A stretch of 39,044 bases of DNA from Candidatus Neomarinimicrobiota bacterium (GCA_021157965.1 JAGGVO010000055.1:1-39044); one strand, 5' to 3'. Shown: positions 24,918 through 34,077, counted from the first letter of the stretch. The notes: generated by a model not told the origin, from the sequence alone. Numbers and translations are program-made.

Positions 24918-26975
24918 TCAGGGTAGTGGAAAACTTATTTCAAATTGGGTTTCTTCATGCGTACAAATTTTCAGGGTACCGTTCAACTGCTGGGTAAGCA
25001 TGGAAACAAGCCGAAGACCAAACCCCTGAGATTTCTCAATGGAAAAATCCTCCGGCAGACGTTTCCCGTTGTTCCGGATCACATACTCCGCCTTCCCGTT
25101 TATCCGGCGAAACCGGATCTGTAGCAACCCCTCTTTCTCCGATTCAAACCCGTATTTCATGGCGTTGGTTACAAGTTCTGTCGTGATAATCCCCAAAGGT
25201 GATAAAATATCCACCGGTAACATAATATCCTCTATTTCCGTCTCGATCTGCACTTTCTCACGATTGGGGAACACGGCTGCGATCTCTTCCACAAGATTGG
25301 GGATATATTCACGAGCTGACAATGTCCGGATATTCTCAGACCGATAGATCTTGTCGTACAGGAGTCCCATACTCCGGATCCGTGAACCGGCATCCTTCAG
25401 CACTTCCGCCGCTTTTGCATTCTTTATTGTTTTGGCCTGCAACGACAAGAGGCTTTTGATCGTGTTCATATTATTCTTGATTCGGTGGTGTACCTCTTTC
25501 AATAGCAGTTCTTTATCCTGCAAAAGTATAGCAATCTGTTTCTCCGCACGCCGGCGTTCTTCGTTCTCCTTTTCAAGTCGCCGGATCAGATCCTCTTTTT
25601 CTTCATTCATCTTCAGAATCTCTGCGTTCTGACGCTCCAAAGCGATGTTCGTCCGCTTCAGTATACGGCTTTGATAAAAGATAAAAAACAAGATGACAAG
25701 CGCAAACACCGATCCGGCGATCAGGGAGATACGGATAACCCGTTCTTTGCGGATCTGTAAGCTCTGTATTTCGTTCTTCTGGCGGAGCAGTTCATTCTCC
25801 CGATTCTGTTTCTCCATATTGTAGCGGATCTGAAGTTCCGTGAATTTGGCAATCTTTTCCTTGTTAAAAATGGAATCGTTCACCGAGGCGGCGATTTTGA
25901 AGTAATCCAGGGCCTTATTCAGATTCCCTGATTCCTCTTCCAGGCGGGATAACAGGTAGTAGTTGTCCCGGGTTACCTTATCATATCCCATCTCACGGGA
26001 TGTGTTCAGGCTGGTGGCGATATAGTAGCGCGCCGAGTCGACCCGGCCCGTTTCCGCATAGGTTTTCCCCAGAGAGTACTGGGCATAGGCCATCCGGAAT
26101 AAATTTTTCACTTTTTGCCCATCCTTCAGGGCCTGGCGATAATAGACTGTTGCCTTATTCAAATCCCCTTTTTTATAATAAATGTCCCCCATACTCCGCA
26201 GGGCCAAAGATGTGGCACCGCCTTCGCCCACATCTTCAAGATAATCATCATACGCTTTCCTGTAGGCATCGAGAGCCCGTTCTAATTCTCCTAATGCTTC
26301 AAAACAAAGACCCAGATTATGGTAAGAATAGGCCCTGGCAAAAAGAAAGTCTGTTTCTTCGGCCAATGCCAAAGCTTTGCGGTGGTATGCAAGAGCTTCA
26401 TCAAACAACTGCCATTCCTGGTAAACCAAGCCGATATTGTTGATGATGAGGGCCATGCTTCTCGGGTGTCCCAATTCAGTACGAATGGCCAGTGATTCCT
26501 TATATAATTCCAGGGCTCCGTTATAATCACTCAGTCCCCAATAAACCGCTCCCAGATTATTTGCCACACGAGCTATCCAATAGGGCAAATCTAATTCCCG
26601 GAATATTGCAAGGGCTTCAGAATAATAGTCTACTGATTCTTTAAAAAAACCAAGTAACCAGTTGTAATAACCGATCATATTGAAGGCTTTTCCGCGCCCG
26701 TAATCATTATGGATGCCCGTGAAAAGTTCCAGCGCTTCTTTAGCATATTCAATGGATTGGTGAAGATCTGCCCGTTCATAAACTGACCCGATTGCCAGCA
26801 TAATTTCCGCCCGGCTTGAATCATCTTCTGTGTGTTTCAATACTTGCTGAAGACTGTCTATTTGAGCACTTTGTGCCAGAAGGACACGATTAAACGGGAG
26901 TAAAAGAATTAAAAAAAACAGTACAATAAAAAAATTGCGGAAAATATATTTTCTGTGATTTTCCTTATCATGCAT
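24918..26975 (-). CDS. TPR-repeat sensor histidine kinase, HisKA_2 type (orphan)
   Basis: A 685-residue membrane kinase. An N-terminal hydrophobic segment (about 12-35) exports a periplasmic domain of about seven TPR repeats (LEQSIEYAKEALELF-type helices, about 60-370). A transmembrane helix (about 420-440), a coiled coil (to about 485), an HHRIKNNM phosphoacceptor box (first His at 496) and an ATPase domain with ELVTNAMKYGF follow. In the G1 box the usual D-N-G-x-G reads NNGKRLP, losing the Asp and second Gly. AAAGG is seven bases before ATG 26975; the frame extends upstream to 27035. No response regulator is adjacent. Confidence 0.88.
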   Translation of the reverse strand: MHDKENHRKYIFRNFFIVLFFLILLLPFNRVLLAQSAQIDSLQQVLKHTEDDSSRAEIMLAIGSVYERADLHQSIEYAKEALELFTGIHNDYGRGKAFNMIGYYNWLLGFFKESVDYYSEALAIFRELDLPYWIARVANNLGAVYWGLSDYNGALELYKESLAIRTELGHPRSMALIINNIGLVYQEWQLFDEALAYHRKALALAEETDFLFARAYSYHNLGLCFEALGELERALDAYRKAYDDYLEDVGEGGATSLALRSMGDIYYKKGDLNKATVYYRQALKDGQKVKNLFRMAYAQYSLGKTYAETGRVDSARYYIATSLNTSREMGYDKVTRDNYYLLSRLEEESGNLNKALDYFKIAASVNDSIFNKEKIAKFTELQIRYNMEKQNRENELLRQKNEIQSLQIRKERVIRISLIAGSVFALVILFFIFYQSRILKRTNIALERQNAEILKMNEEKEDLIRRLEKENEERRRAEKQIAILLQDKELLLKEVHHRIKNNMNTIKSLLSLQAKTIKNAKAAEVLKDAGSRIRSMGLLYDKIYRSENIRTLSAREYIPNLVEEIAAVFPNREKVQIETEIEDIMLPVDILSPLGIITTELVTNAMKYGFESEKEGLLQIRFRRINGKAEYVIRNNGKRLPEDFSIEKSQGFGLRLVSMLTQQLNGTLKICTHEETQFEISFPLP

Positions 26976-27122
26976 TAACATACCTTTAAATTGGTGCATC
27001 AAAAAATACAAAATAATGTATAAATTTTCCAACAATAAAAGCCTTCTGAATTCATCGTGTGATCATACAACTAAAATCTGCTGGTCTGAGCTTGTTCTTT
27101 GCTTTTAATTTAATAAACTCTT

Positions 27123-27878
27123 TTATTCTGAAAGGAATGGATACATTGCACGTATAGAAGAGCTTTTTTCTGGATTTATTTCGACAATTTCTACACCTTC
27201 CACCTCATTCATATGGCACACTACCTTTCCCAAAGGGTCTACAGCCATGGAATCACCGCTGTACCGGAACCCTGAACTGTCCATACCGACCCTGTTCACA
27301 CCTATAACCCAGCACTGGTTTTCGATTGCTCTGGCCTTCAACAGGCACATCCAGTGATCTCTCCGTTGTTCCGGCCAGTTGGCAATGACACACATCATGA
27401 CCACATGTGGCGCAACCTGCCTGAATTCTCCGGAGAAGCGCAAATCATAGCAGATGAACAGGGAAGTTGGATATCCCTGAAGACGGAAAATGACTGGTTC
27501 CGTACCTGGAACAACATACTTTTCTTCGTGCCCGTAGATAAAGAGATGTATTTTGCGATATTCTGTTTGACACAATCCATCAGGTGTATAGACCAGGGCC
27601 ATATTGTACATTTTTCCTCCGGATGCTTCATCCCCGCACCCTGCCATGATGGACACTCCATGCTTCACCGCAAGCGCAGATAAAGTCTTTCGTGTCTCGG
27701 GTCCCCATACCGGTGCGGCGGCTGTCGCTTTGTCCGCTGGAAACCCTGTAGAAAAAAGTTCGGGAAATACAAGCACATCCGCTCCTCCGGCCATGGCTTC
27801 CGAACACAGGTCTTCCGCCCGGTTCAGGTTTTCCCGGATGTCTTCTCCGATTGCCATTTGCACAAGGGCAATTTTCAT
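27123..27878 (-). CDS. Carbon-nitrogen hydrolase (nitrilase superfamily, omega-amidase-like)
   Basis: A 251-residue nitrilase-fold amidase with the catalytic triad intact: Glu40 (FPELFSTGF), Lys109 (YRKIHLF) and Cys143 (FICYDLRF). Sequence around them resembles omega-amidase Nit2/YafV, which hydrolyses alpha-keto acid amides to clear transamination by-products; the substrate is inferred. I start at ATG 27878, two bases after the YbjQ stop; a GTG six bases upstream is an alternative. It is the last gene of the nagX-to-amidase leftward cluster. Confidence 0.9.
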   Translation of the reverse strand: MKIALVQMAIGEDIRENLNRAEDLCSEAMAGGADVLVFPELFSTGFPADKATAAAPVWGPETRKTLSALAVKHGVSIMAGCGDEASGGKMYNMALVYTPDGLCQTEYRKIHLFIYGHEEKYVVPGTEPVIFRLQGYPTSLFICYDLRFSGEFRQVAPHVVMMCVIANWPEQRRDHWMCLLKARAIENQCWVIGVNRVGMDSSGFRYSGDSMAVDPLGKVVCHMNEVEGVEIVEINPEKSSSIRAMYPFLSE

Positions 27879-27880
27879 GG

Positions 27881-28195
27881 TCACTTCACAAACTTAACGG
27901 CTGTCCCGTAAACCATGACTTCTGCCGATCCGGCTTTAACAGCCGTTGATGAATAGCGAATATTCACTACAGCATCAGCTTCCATTTCACCTGCATTTTC
28001 CACCATCCGTTTGGTGGCTACAGCCCGTGCTTCATTAATCATCTCCGAATAACTGGTCAGTTCACCTCCAAACATGGCTTTTATGCCGTTGGCAATATCA
28101 TGCCCCAGATGTTTGGCCCTTATGCAGGATCCTTTAACAAGCCCCAAATGTTCTATTTTTTTTCCCTGGATGGTTTCAGTATTGACTAAGATCAT
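27881..28195 (-). CDS. YbjQ/UPF0145-family putative heavy-metal-binding protein
   Basis: A 104-residue protein that is almost entirely the YbjQ domain (PF01906): VNTETIQGKKIEHLGLVKGS at the N-terminus, then NEARAVATKRMV and GADAVVNIRY-like EADAVVNIRYSSTA. The family forms pentamers and has been called heavy-metal binding, but its biochemical role is not firmly known. AAGGAGG lies six bases before its ATG, so despite overlapping the previous gene by 20 bases it has its own strong ribosome site. Confidence 0.92.
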   Translation of the reverse strand: MILVNTETIQGKKIEHLGLVKGSCIRAKHLGHDIANGIKAMFGGELTSYSEMINEARAVATKRMVENAGEMEADAVVNIRYSSTAVKAGSAEVMVYGTAVKFVK

Positions 28196-28403
28196 CTTTT
28201 TCCTCCTTTTTTATTTCACGGATTCTCCGGATAAATATGACTGTCACAACGATGAGTATCATCAGGAGCGCCAGCATTATCATAATGCGAACCAGGGGGG
28301 ATATCATCGTGTTGAAGCTTGAGCTCCATGCCAACAGGTTCATGAGAATTGTCAGAACGAGAAAAATAAAAACCAGAATCGGTCCCCAATATTTTTTCAT
28401 CAT
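28176..28403 (-). CDS. Small two-helix membrane protein (hypothetical)
   Basis: A 75-residue protein with two predicted transmembrane helices (about 7-26 and 36-58) and a charged cytoplasmic tail RRIREIKKEEKDD. It is 15 bases after rsgA and overlaps the YbjQ gene by 20 bases, with a GGGGAAAG ribosome site. Coding is supported by this tight packing and clean topology. I do not recognise a family; a membrane partner of the YbjQ-like protein is possible. Confidence 0.65.
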   Translation of the reverse strand: MMKKYWGPILVFIFLVLTILMNLLAWSSSFNTMISPLVRIMIMLALLMILIVVTVIFIRRIREIKKEEKDDLSQY

Positions 28404-28418
28404 CTTTCCCCTTCGCCT

Positions 28419-29441
28419 TTATTTCCGGGTTGTTTTCCAGGCTTTCTCCGCCACCTGCCGAATATAGTATTCATATTCCTGCCGCAGGTTGATATAATTT
28501 TCGTATTGCCGTGCATCAAGTATTTTGTCATCTACAGCTTTTTTCACGGCGCAGTCCGGTTCACGGGTATGGGTACAGTCATCAAAGCGGCATTCTTCCG
28601 CCAATTGGATGATCCGGGTAAAAGTTTTTTTAAGACCTTCTTCCGCATCGGCGATACCGATTTCCCGAAGTCCCGGCATATCGATTAAAATCGCCTTGTT
28701 TTTTAAAATATGAAGCTGTCGCCGGGTGGTAACGTGTATTCCCTTTGCGGTGGCCCGGCTTATATCACCCGTTTCGGCCAGATTTTCACCGGCAATAGCA
28801 TTGATGAGGGTGGATTTTCCCACACCCGAAGATCCCACAAGGCAAAAGGTGAGTCCCGGTTTTAAAAAAGCACGGATTTCATCGACACCTTTTCCGTTGA
28901 GGGCAGAGGCAGAAAACACAGCCGTCTCCGGAAACCGGTTTTTCACCGCATTAAAAAAGAATCGGGGCTCTTCATCTTTTAACATATCCGCTTTATTTAA
29001 AACAACAGCAGGTGTGATATTTCCGCTATATACTACGGTCATATATCGTTCCAGTCTATTCAGATTATAGTCCCTGTCCAATGCCTGAACAATAAAAGCC
29101 ACATCCACATTGGCCGTCAGGACCTGCTTTTCAGAAGTGCGGCCGGCGGTTTTCCGTGTCAGGACGGATTTTCTTGGTAAAACCCGGCGAATCAGCACCT
29201 GATTCCCGTCTCCTGAAACCGCCACCCAATCCCCCACAACGGGCAAATCAAGCGGCGATGTGGCCCTGTGTTTCACGCGACCCGAAAGGTCACCTTCCAC
29301 AAGTCCACCGGGGGTTTTTATAAGATATCGCTTTTTATGCGTTGTAATAACCCGTCCGGGTATCCAGCTCCCCGGGAGGGTAGAGAATAGTTTTTCCCAA
29401 TATTCATTGGACCCGGCTTCTTTTAATCCGGTAAAGTTCAT
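28419..29441 (-). CDS. rsgA: Ribosome small-subunit-dependent GTPase A
   Basis: A 340-residue circularly permuted GTPase that checks late 30S assembly. An OB fold (about 20-90) leads to the GTPase motifs in permuted order: NKAD (G4), GSSGVGKST (G1) and DMPGLREIG (G3). The zinc finger CRFDDCTHTREPDC follows near the C-terminus. I start at ATG 29441 (MNFTGLKEAG), which aligns with family N-termini; the frame continues to a TTG at 29492. The ribosome site is weak. It lies between namZ and a small membrane protein in the same direction. Confidence 0.95.
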   Translation of the reverse strand: MNFTGLKEAGSNEYWEKLFSTLPGSWIPGRVITTHKKRYLIKTPGGLVEGDLSGRVKHRATSPLDLPVVGDWVAVSGDGNQVLIRRVLPRKSVLTRKTAGRTSEKQVLTANVDVAFIVQALDRDYNLNRLERYMTVVYSGNITPAVVLNKADMLKDEEPRFFFNAVKNRFPETAVFSASALNGKGVDEIRAFLKPGLTFCLVGSSGVGKSTLINAIAGENLAETGDISRATAKGIHVTTRRQLHILKNKAILIDMPGLREIGIADAEEGLKKTFTRIIQLAEECRFDDCTHTREPDCAVKKAVDDKILDARQYENYINLRQEYEYYIRQVAEKAWKTTRK

Positions 29442-29531
29442 GCTATGACACCCGGGTTTGTTCCAGGCGCAATGCAAAAACCCTTCTGACAAAACTTTGA
29501 ATCGTTCAAATGGCTTGAAAGCCTCTTTTCA

Positions 29532-30773
29532 CTACCGGTACAGATAATATTTTTTCGACAAGTTCCGGAAAGATTCCACATCTTTTTCCAGAATCGGTTT
29601 AATATCTTCAAAGCGGTATCTTTCAGTGAATTTCTTCCGGATTTCATCTGTCCCGCAAACTTTGTCAAACATAGCCAGGCGGTGGGGATTGATACTGAAG
29701 ATATCCATATCAGGATACATTTTGTGGAGGACTTCCATAAAGCGGAACTGTACATACATAAGTTCTGTTTTCTCAAAATCCGCAATGTGCAGTTGAACGC
29801 CTTTCATTGTTTTCCCCTGATAGGTCCGGTAAAATGGTTTATAAACAATGGGACGGAATTTCATACCTTCGATTCCCAGGGCATTCATGCGTTTTGCCAG
29901 TTCAAAGGGATTATTAATCCATTCGGCACCATACAATTGAAAAGGAAGGGTGTATCCCACACCTTCGTCCACCACTTTCAGTTCACCCAGAATTCCTGTC
30001 GCAACATAATAGGCAGCTGAATAGGCATGAGGTATGTGGGGGGATGTGGGAACCCAGGGGAGCCCTGTATCTTCAAAGGTCATATTCCGTTTCCAGCCTC
30101 CCATGGGGATAACCGTCAACTTGCATTTTTTATCTGTATCCAACCAGCCTTCCTCGTTGATCATCGTGGCGAGTTCACCGGGTGTGAGTCCATATACATA
30201 AGGAATAGGATATGCACTGACAAAAGAGAAAAAACCTTCCTCCGCCACATTCCCTTCAATTTTATTTCCCGTCAGGGGATTGGGACGGTCCAGCACCACA
30301 ATTTCAATGTCATTTTCAGCGGCAGCAGCCATAATATTACCCATACTGCTGATATAGGTATAAGATCGGCAGCCAATATCCTGAATATCATAGACAATAA
30401 CATCCACATTTTCCAGCATGTCCGGTGTAGGGATGCGGGTCTTCCCATAGAGGGAATAAACCGGGAGTCCCGTCTGTTCATCTATATAATTGCCCACATA
30501 ATCCCCGGCATCAAAATCCCCGCGGACGCCGTGTTCGGGGCCATATAAAGCCACTAGATTTACTTCGGAGGCTTCCCAGAGAATATCAATGGTGGATTTC
30601 AGGTTTCTGTCGACGCCGGTGGGATTTGTCAGCAGTCCGACCCGTTTTCCTTTCAGTACATCAAATCCACGGTCTTTCAGAACCTCGATCCCCGGTTTTA
30701 CCACCGGTTTTCCCGCTGAAACACATCCGGCTGCAAATACAATCAGAAGTGTTATCGCAAGTATTTTTCTCAT
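29532..30773 (-). CDS. namZ: DUF1343/NamZ-family exo-beta-N-acetylmuramidase
   Basis: A 413-residue exported protein whose N-terminus ends with a lipobox-like AAGC (Cys17), so it may be a lipoprotein. Family signatures include RVGLLTNPTGVDRN, YGPEHGVRGDFDAGD, YDIQDIGCRSYTY, DRPNPLTG and LPWVPTSPHIPH. Members characterised in Bacillus and Tannerella release MurNAc from the non-reducing end of peptidoglycan fragments. It follows the NagX-like gene by 11 bases, which supports joint use in cell-wall sugar recovery. Both a recycling and a scavenging role are possible. Confidence 0.9.
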   Translation of the reverse strand: MRKILAITLLIVFAAGCVSAGKPVVKPGIEVLKDRGFDVLKGKRVGLLTNPTGVDRNLKSTIDILWEASEVNLVALYGPEHGVRGDFDAGDYVGNYIDEQTGLPVYSLYGKTRIPTPDMLENVDVIVYDIQDIGCRSYTYISSMGNIMAAAAENDIEIVVLDRPNPLTGNKIEGNVAEEGFFSFVSAYPIPYVYGLTPGELATMINEEGWLDTDKKCKLTVIPMGGWKRNMTFEDTGLPWVPTSPHIPHAYSAAYYVATGILGELKVVDEGVGYTLPFQLYGAEWINNPFELAKRMNALGIEGMKFRPIVYKPFYRTYQGKTMKGVQLHIADFEKTELMYVQFRFMEVLHKMYPDMDIFSINPHRLAMFDKVCGTDEIRKKFTERYRFEDIKPILEKDVESFRNLSKKYYLYR

Positions 30774-30784
30774 GATTACCTCCT

Positions 30785-31936
30785 TTAAATTTTAATGTAA
30801 ATCTTCCGTTTATAGAGTTCCCGCAGGATGAGCCAGTATATGAAAATATGCATAAGGGCAAAAAGCAGGGATCCGTTTGGACTATCTCCTAACAGGGGGA
30901 CACAGATTGACTGATAAATCCACCGAAGGCCTGTCATCACGGTACCGTCTTCCGAAGTCCACCGGACAATTCGGGAGAGTGTTTTCACCCAAAAGACAGA
31001 CAAAATAAATAGGAACAGGGGATTCATCCCAAAAACCCGTAAAGGGTAGGTCCATTTCCGGTACCCTTTCACATCAATGATAAGGATAAAGAGCGCCAGA
31101 ACCATCATGGCAAGTCCGCCTGTATACAGAACATACGAGCTGGTCCAGATGGGTTTGTTGATGGGGAAAAACTGTCCCCACACATAGCCTGCAAAAAGGG
31201 CGGCAGCACCATACAGGTACAGGTCATTGACCAGCTCCGGTCGGGACTTTGCCCGGGTAATCATGCGCCCGGTTTCATATCCAATCAGGACGGTCACAAT
31301 GGCCGGCAGGGTGCTGAACAATCCCTCCGGGTCAAAGGGGATACCGAAGCCTTTATACACATGGCTTTCTCCGAAGAAAAACAAATCCACTTTCCGGGCG
31401 AAATTATCCGCCAGTGAAAAGGGTTCGGGCCCACCGAGCCAGCGCATGAGAAGCCAGTAAGCAACCAGAATCCCCGCACCGGTCCAGAGCCAGGTTTTCC
31501 GTTTGAATTTCAGAACAAGGAGGGATGCAATCCCGTAAGCCAGGGCAATGCGTTGTAATACACCCATGATGCGCAAATTTCCGTAATATTCGGCCAATTC
31601 CTGTCCGAAAGTCAGTTCCGGGTTAAAACGGATAAAGGGATAGGCATTTAAAAGAACACCGATAATAAAAATGAGGGCTGTGCGTTTCAGAACTTTTTTA
31701 ATGGCTTCCGGAGTAGCGGCATGATCGTATTTGCGGAATGAAAACCACATGGCGACCCCGACAATAAAGAGGAAAAAGGGGAAAACAAGGTCTGTGGGTG
31801 TACATCCATGCCACGAAGCATGGCGCAGGGGGGCATAAATCTGTCTCCAGCTTCCGGGTGTGTTCACCGTAATCATAAAAGCAATAACCAGCCCGCGAAA
31901 GGCATCCAGTGATATCAGCCGTTTTGAAGGATCCAT
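30785..31936 (-). CDS. NagX/HGSNAT-like (DUF5009) multi-pass membrane acyltransferase-family protein
   Basis: A 383-residue protein with about 10-11 transmembrane helices. It starts with the family mark RLISLDAFRGLVIAFMITVN and PTDLVFPFFLFIVG; the end reads RVFGMNPLFLFILS. Relatives include HGSNAT, which acetylates glucosamine residues, bacterial NagX, and a MurNAc transporter described in Tannerella. AAGGAG precedes the start, and it is immediately upstream of namZ. Uptake or acetylation of muropeptide-derived amino sugars is the best guess; sequence alone does not decide between them. Confidence 0.85.
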   Translation of the reverse strand: MDPSKRLISLDAFRGLVIAFMITVNTPGSWRQIYAPLRHASWHGCTPTDLVFPFFLFIVGVAMWFSFRKYDHAATPEAIKKVLKRTALIFIIGVLLNAYPFIRFNPELTFGQELAEYYGNLRIMGVLQRIALAYGIASLLVLKFKRKTWLWTGAGILVAYWLLMRWLGGPEPFSLADNFARKVDLFFFGESHVYKGFGIPFDPEGLFSTLPAIVTVLIGYETGRMITRAKSRPELVNDLYLYGAAALFAGYVWGQFFPINKPIWTSSYVLYTGGLAMMVLALFILIIDVKGYRKWTYPLRVFGMNPLFLFILSVFWVKTLSRIVRWTSEDGTVMTGLRWIYQSICVPLLGDSPNGSLLFALMHIFIYWLILRELYKRKIYIKI

Positions 31937-32048
31937 ATCGTTACTCCTTATTGTTTTAAGTCAGCGCGCAGATAATGTACAGGAATGATAAAGTCCTGAT
32001 ATTTACTGAGAAAATTTAAAGAGACTTTCCCTGTGAATCAAAAGAGAA

Positions 32049-32084
32049 AGAAAAACAAAAACGGCCGGAACAAGGCCGGCCGCA
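32049..32084 (-). terminator. Strong Rho-independent terminator (minus strand)
   Basis: On the minus strand CGGCCGG (32082-32076) and CCGGCCG (32068-32062) make a seven-pair all-GC stem with loop CCTTGTT, followed by TTTTTGTTTTT. It lies about 35 bases after the stop of the P-loop protein gene and separates that operon from nagX. Confidence 0.88.
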
Positions 32085-32116
32085 TTGATGATATTCACAT
32101 GTAATGAAAGAACTGA

Positions 32117-32836
32117 TTATGAATTCCGGATCTCCCACAGGCGACTGAAAAGCTTATCCAGTGCAGGGCCCAGAAGTTCCGGGTCATCGGTCTGTGAAGG
32201 CATATTATGAAAAACCACATAGGGCACGGAAATTCCGCGGACCTGGATATATTCGGGATCATCCCCTTTAAAAGTCTCCCAGTCCACTTCGTAGTACATT
32301 TTTTTCAGTTTTTCATCCGGAAGTCCGTGCTCAAGGATGGAATCTGGGCGGTCGGGATTGAAGCGCTTCCGGTTTTTCCGGAGGGATTCCTCAAAGGGAA
32401 CGTCAATATAAAGGATGGCCGCCTTTTTCAGGATTTTTTCTGAAAGATGCTGAAAGGCGGATTGGTAGCCGCCGTGTTCCGAGCCCCGGCTGAATTCGAT
32501 GATTGTTGTCATTTTGTCATGATAATTTGCATCTCTCAAACGCTTGTCATACTCCAGTGAAATCCGTTCAATCAGGAGATCCCATTGATACTGATAGAAA
32601 AAATATCCTTCTTTATCCGAATGCATTCGGGGTTTATTCATGATTTTTTCCAGGATAGCATCTTCTTCAAACCATGTCCACAACATGGGGAAATCGTCAA
32701 TTTCCTCAAAATGATTGATATGAAAGCGTTTCAGCCGTTCTTCTACCGGCGTTTTTTTCAGGTAATCGATCACTTCGGACTTCCCGGCAGCAGGGCGGCC
32801 CATCAGGATAATCACATCAAAATGATTTTTACTCAT
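32117..32836 (-). CDS. P-loop ATPase/kinase-like protein of unknown function
   Basis: A 239-residue soluble protein with an N-terminal Walker A motif GRPAAGKS (13-20) at the end of the first strand (VIILM). A later strand AAILYIDVPFEESLRKNRKR resembles the lid and base-binding region of nucleoside or shikimate-type kinases. Acidic clusters (HFEEIDDFP, EFSRGSEHGGY) could bind substrate. The specific family is not recognised, but a small-molecule kinase is plausible. It starts eight bases after the stop of the DMT-like transporter gene, with which it shares an operon, and a strong terminator follows. Confidence 0.75.
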   Translation of the reverse strand: MSKNHFDVIILMGRPAAGKSEVIDYLKKTPVEERLKRFHINHFEEIDDFPMLWTWFEEDAILEKIMNKPRMHSDKEGYFFYQYQWDLLIERISLEYDKRLRDANYHDKMTTIIEFSRGSEHGGYQSAFQHLSEKILKKAAILYIDVPFEESLRKNRKRFNPDRPDSILEHGLPDEKLKKMYYEVDWETFKGDDPEYIQVRGISVPYVVFHNMPSQTDDPELLGPALDKLFSRLWEIRNS

Positions 32837-32844
32837 TATAAACC

Positions 32845-33930
32845 TCAGATTTCATGTTTTATTTTCAGTTCGGCAATGCGCTTTCGTTCAGCTTTCGTCA
32901 TAAACCAGACAGCTACAAAGATAAAGAACAGACTGATCCAGTCTACCACAGACGGCCATCTTCCGCCCCAGAACAGGGCAAAGAGCAATGTGGAGGTCGT
33001 TCCGGCGATGAGAGAAGTGAGCCGGTTTACCAGTCCGGCAAAAGTGGCGGTTCTTCCTTTGAACATGAAAAGAAAGACAGAGAAAAAAGCCACAATCCCG
33101 AAAGCACATCCCCAAAACATCACCCATCCAAACCCCGGGACCGGATGAGTAAAGGATTTGACATAGGGAGTAATCCGCTCACCGCTCCAGCCGTTCTTGG
33201 TGGCCAGGAGTAAAATAACAAGAGCCACAATCCAAATTGTCAGTGTGGAGGCGATTTGTTCTATGGCAAAAAAAGCTTTATTGTTATCCACCCGACTGTC
33301 TTTGGGGCGGGTATTCTTGTAATAATTCATGAGGTAAATGCGGATGGTATAGGCAGTGATATAGCTGAAAAAGATTACCATCACCGGAACACTGGTCAGG
33401 GGGTTGGCTCCACCATCCCGACCGCCGGTCAAAACCTTGAGCCCAACGGCAATCACGGCAAAAACCACACCCATGTTTTCTTCCAGATAGACCTTTTTAT
33501 TCAGGATGCCCTTCTTGATCTGGATGGCATCCACAATCCGGCCGATAATAATAACCGACCCCCGCATGACGGTCATAGCCACCATGACGGAAATCCCCTT
33601 GAAACTGTACATCAGGGTCGTTGTGGGGACAACCACGGCGGTCATCACACCGGAAGGAATGATGTAAAGCAACTCTGACGGGAATGTAAACGGTCCCCAC
33701 GTAGTTAAGCGAATGGACTGAAGCTTATACCAGCGGAGTACAAGAACAACCGACGTTGCCACAAGCGTGGAGCTGGCGGTACTGTACACCAGATACTCCA
33801 TGCTGTGCATTCCGGCGATATTCTGAAAATACTTGACACTCAGACCTGTAATGACATAAAAGAAAAAGTATCCAAAAACCAACTGAAGTAACCTGCCGGT
33901 ACTTCCATTTTCTGTTTTAAGATTCCACAT
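32845..33930 (-). CDS. DMT/EamA-like ten-helix membrane transporter
   Basis: A 361-residue protein with about ten transmembrane helices arranged as two five-helix halves, the DMT-superfamily pattern shared with EamA and nucleotide-sugar transporters. The signature segment SFKGISVMVAMTVMRGSVII and the late block TFAGLVNRLTSLIAGTTSTL fit helices 4 and 9 of the fold. I start at ATG 33930, with GAGGG seven bases upstream; the frame extends to 33954. The downstream P-loop protein is coupled closely. The substrate is unknown; one processed by the adjacent kinase-like protein is an inference. Confidence 0.75.
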   Translation of the reverse strand: MWNLKTENGSTGRLLQLVFGYFFFYVITGLSVKYFQNIAGMHSMEYLVYSTASSTLVATSVVLVLRWYKLQSIRLTTWGPFTFPSELLYIIPSGVMTAVVVPTTTLMYSFKGISVMVAMTVMRGSVIIIGRIVDAIQIKKGILNKKVYLEENMGVVFAVIAVGLKVLTGGRDGGANPLTSVPVMVIFFSYITAYTIRIYLMNYYKNTRPKDSRVDNNKAFFAIEQIASTLTIWIVALVILLLATKNGWSGERITPYVKSFTHPVPGFGWVMFWGCAFGIVAFFSVFLFMFKGRTATFAGLVNRLTSLIAGTTSTLLFALFWGGRWPSVVDWISLFFIFVAVWFMTKAERKRIAELKIKHEI

Positions 33931-34013
33931 GTTTTTCCCTCTCGTATATGGCATGATTGATTATGAAGGACTTGAAATTTAATAAAACATCTGACCAGGA
34001 AAAACATTTTTTG

Positions 34014-34033
34014 CCCCGGACGGAAGTCCGGGG
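34014..34033. repeat. Perfect stem-loop CCCCGGAC-GGAA-GTCCGGGG
   Basis: Eight perfect GC-rich pairs close a GGAA (GNRA-type) tetraloop. It sits in the 147-base gap between divergent genes, about 45 bases upstream of the Smr gene. It lacks a U tract on the side needed for a terminator of either neighbour. A similar half-element (GAAGCCCGGGG) stands at positions 4-14 of the window, so it may be a dispersed REP-like unit. Confidence 0.65.
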
Positions 34034-34077
34034 TTATCCGCTCTTCCTATCTTCCTCATTCCATCCTAAATTCCGAT

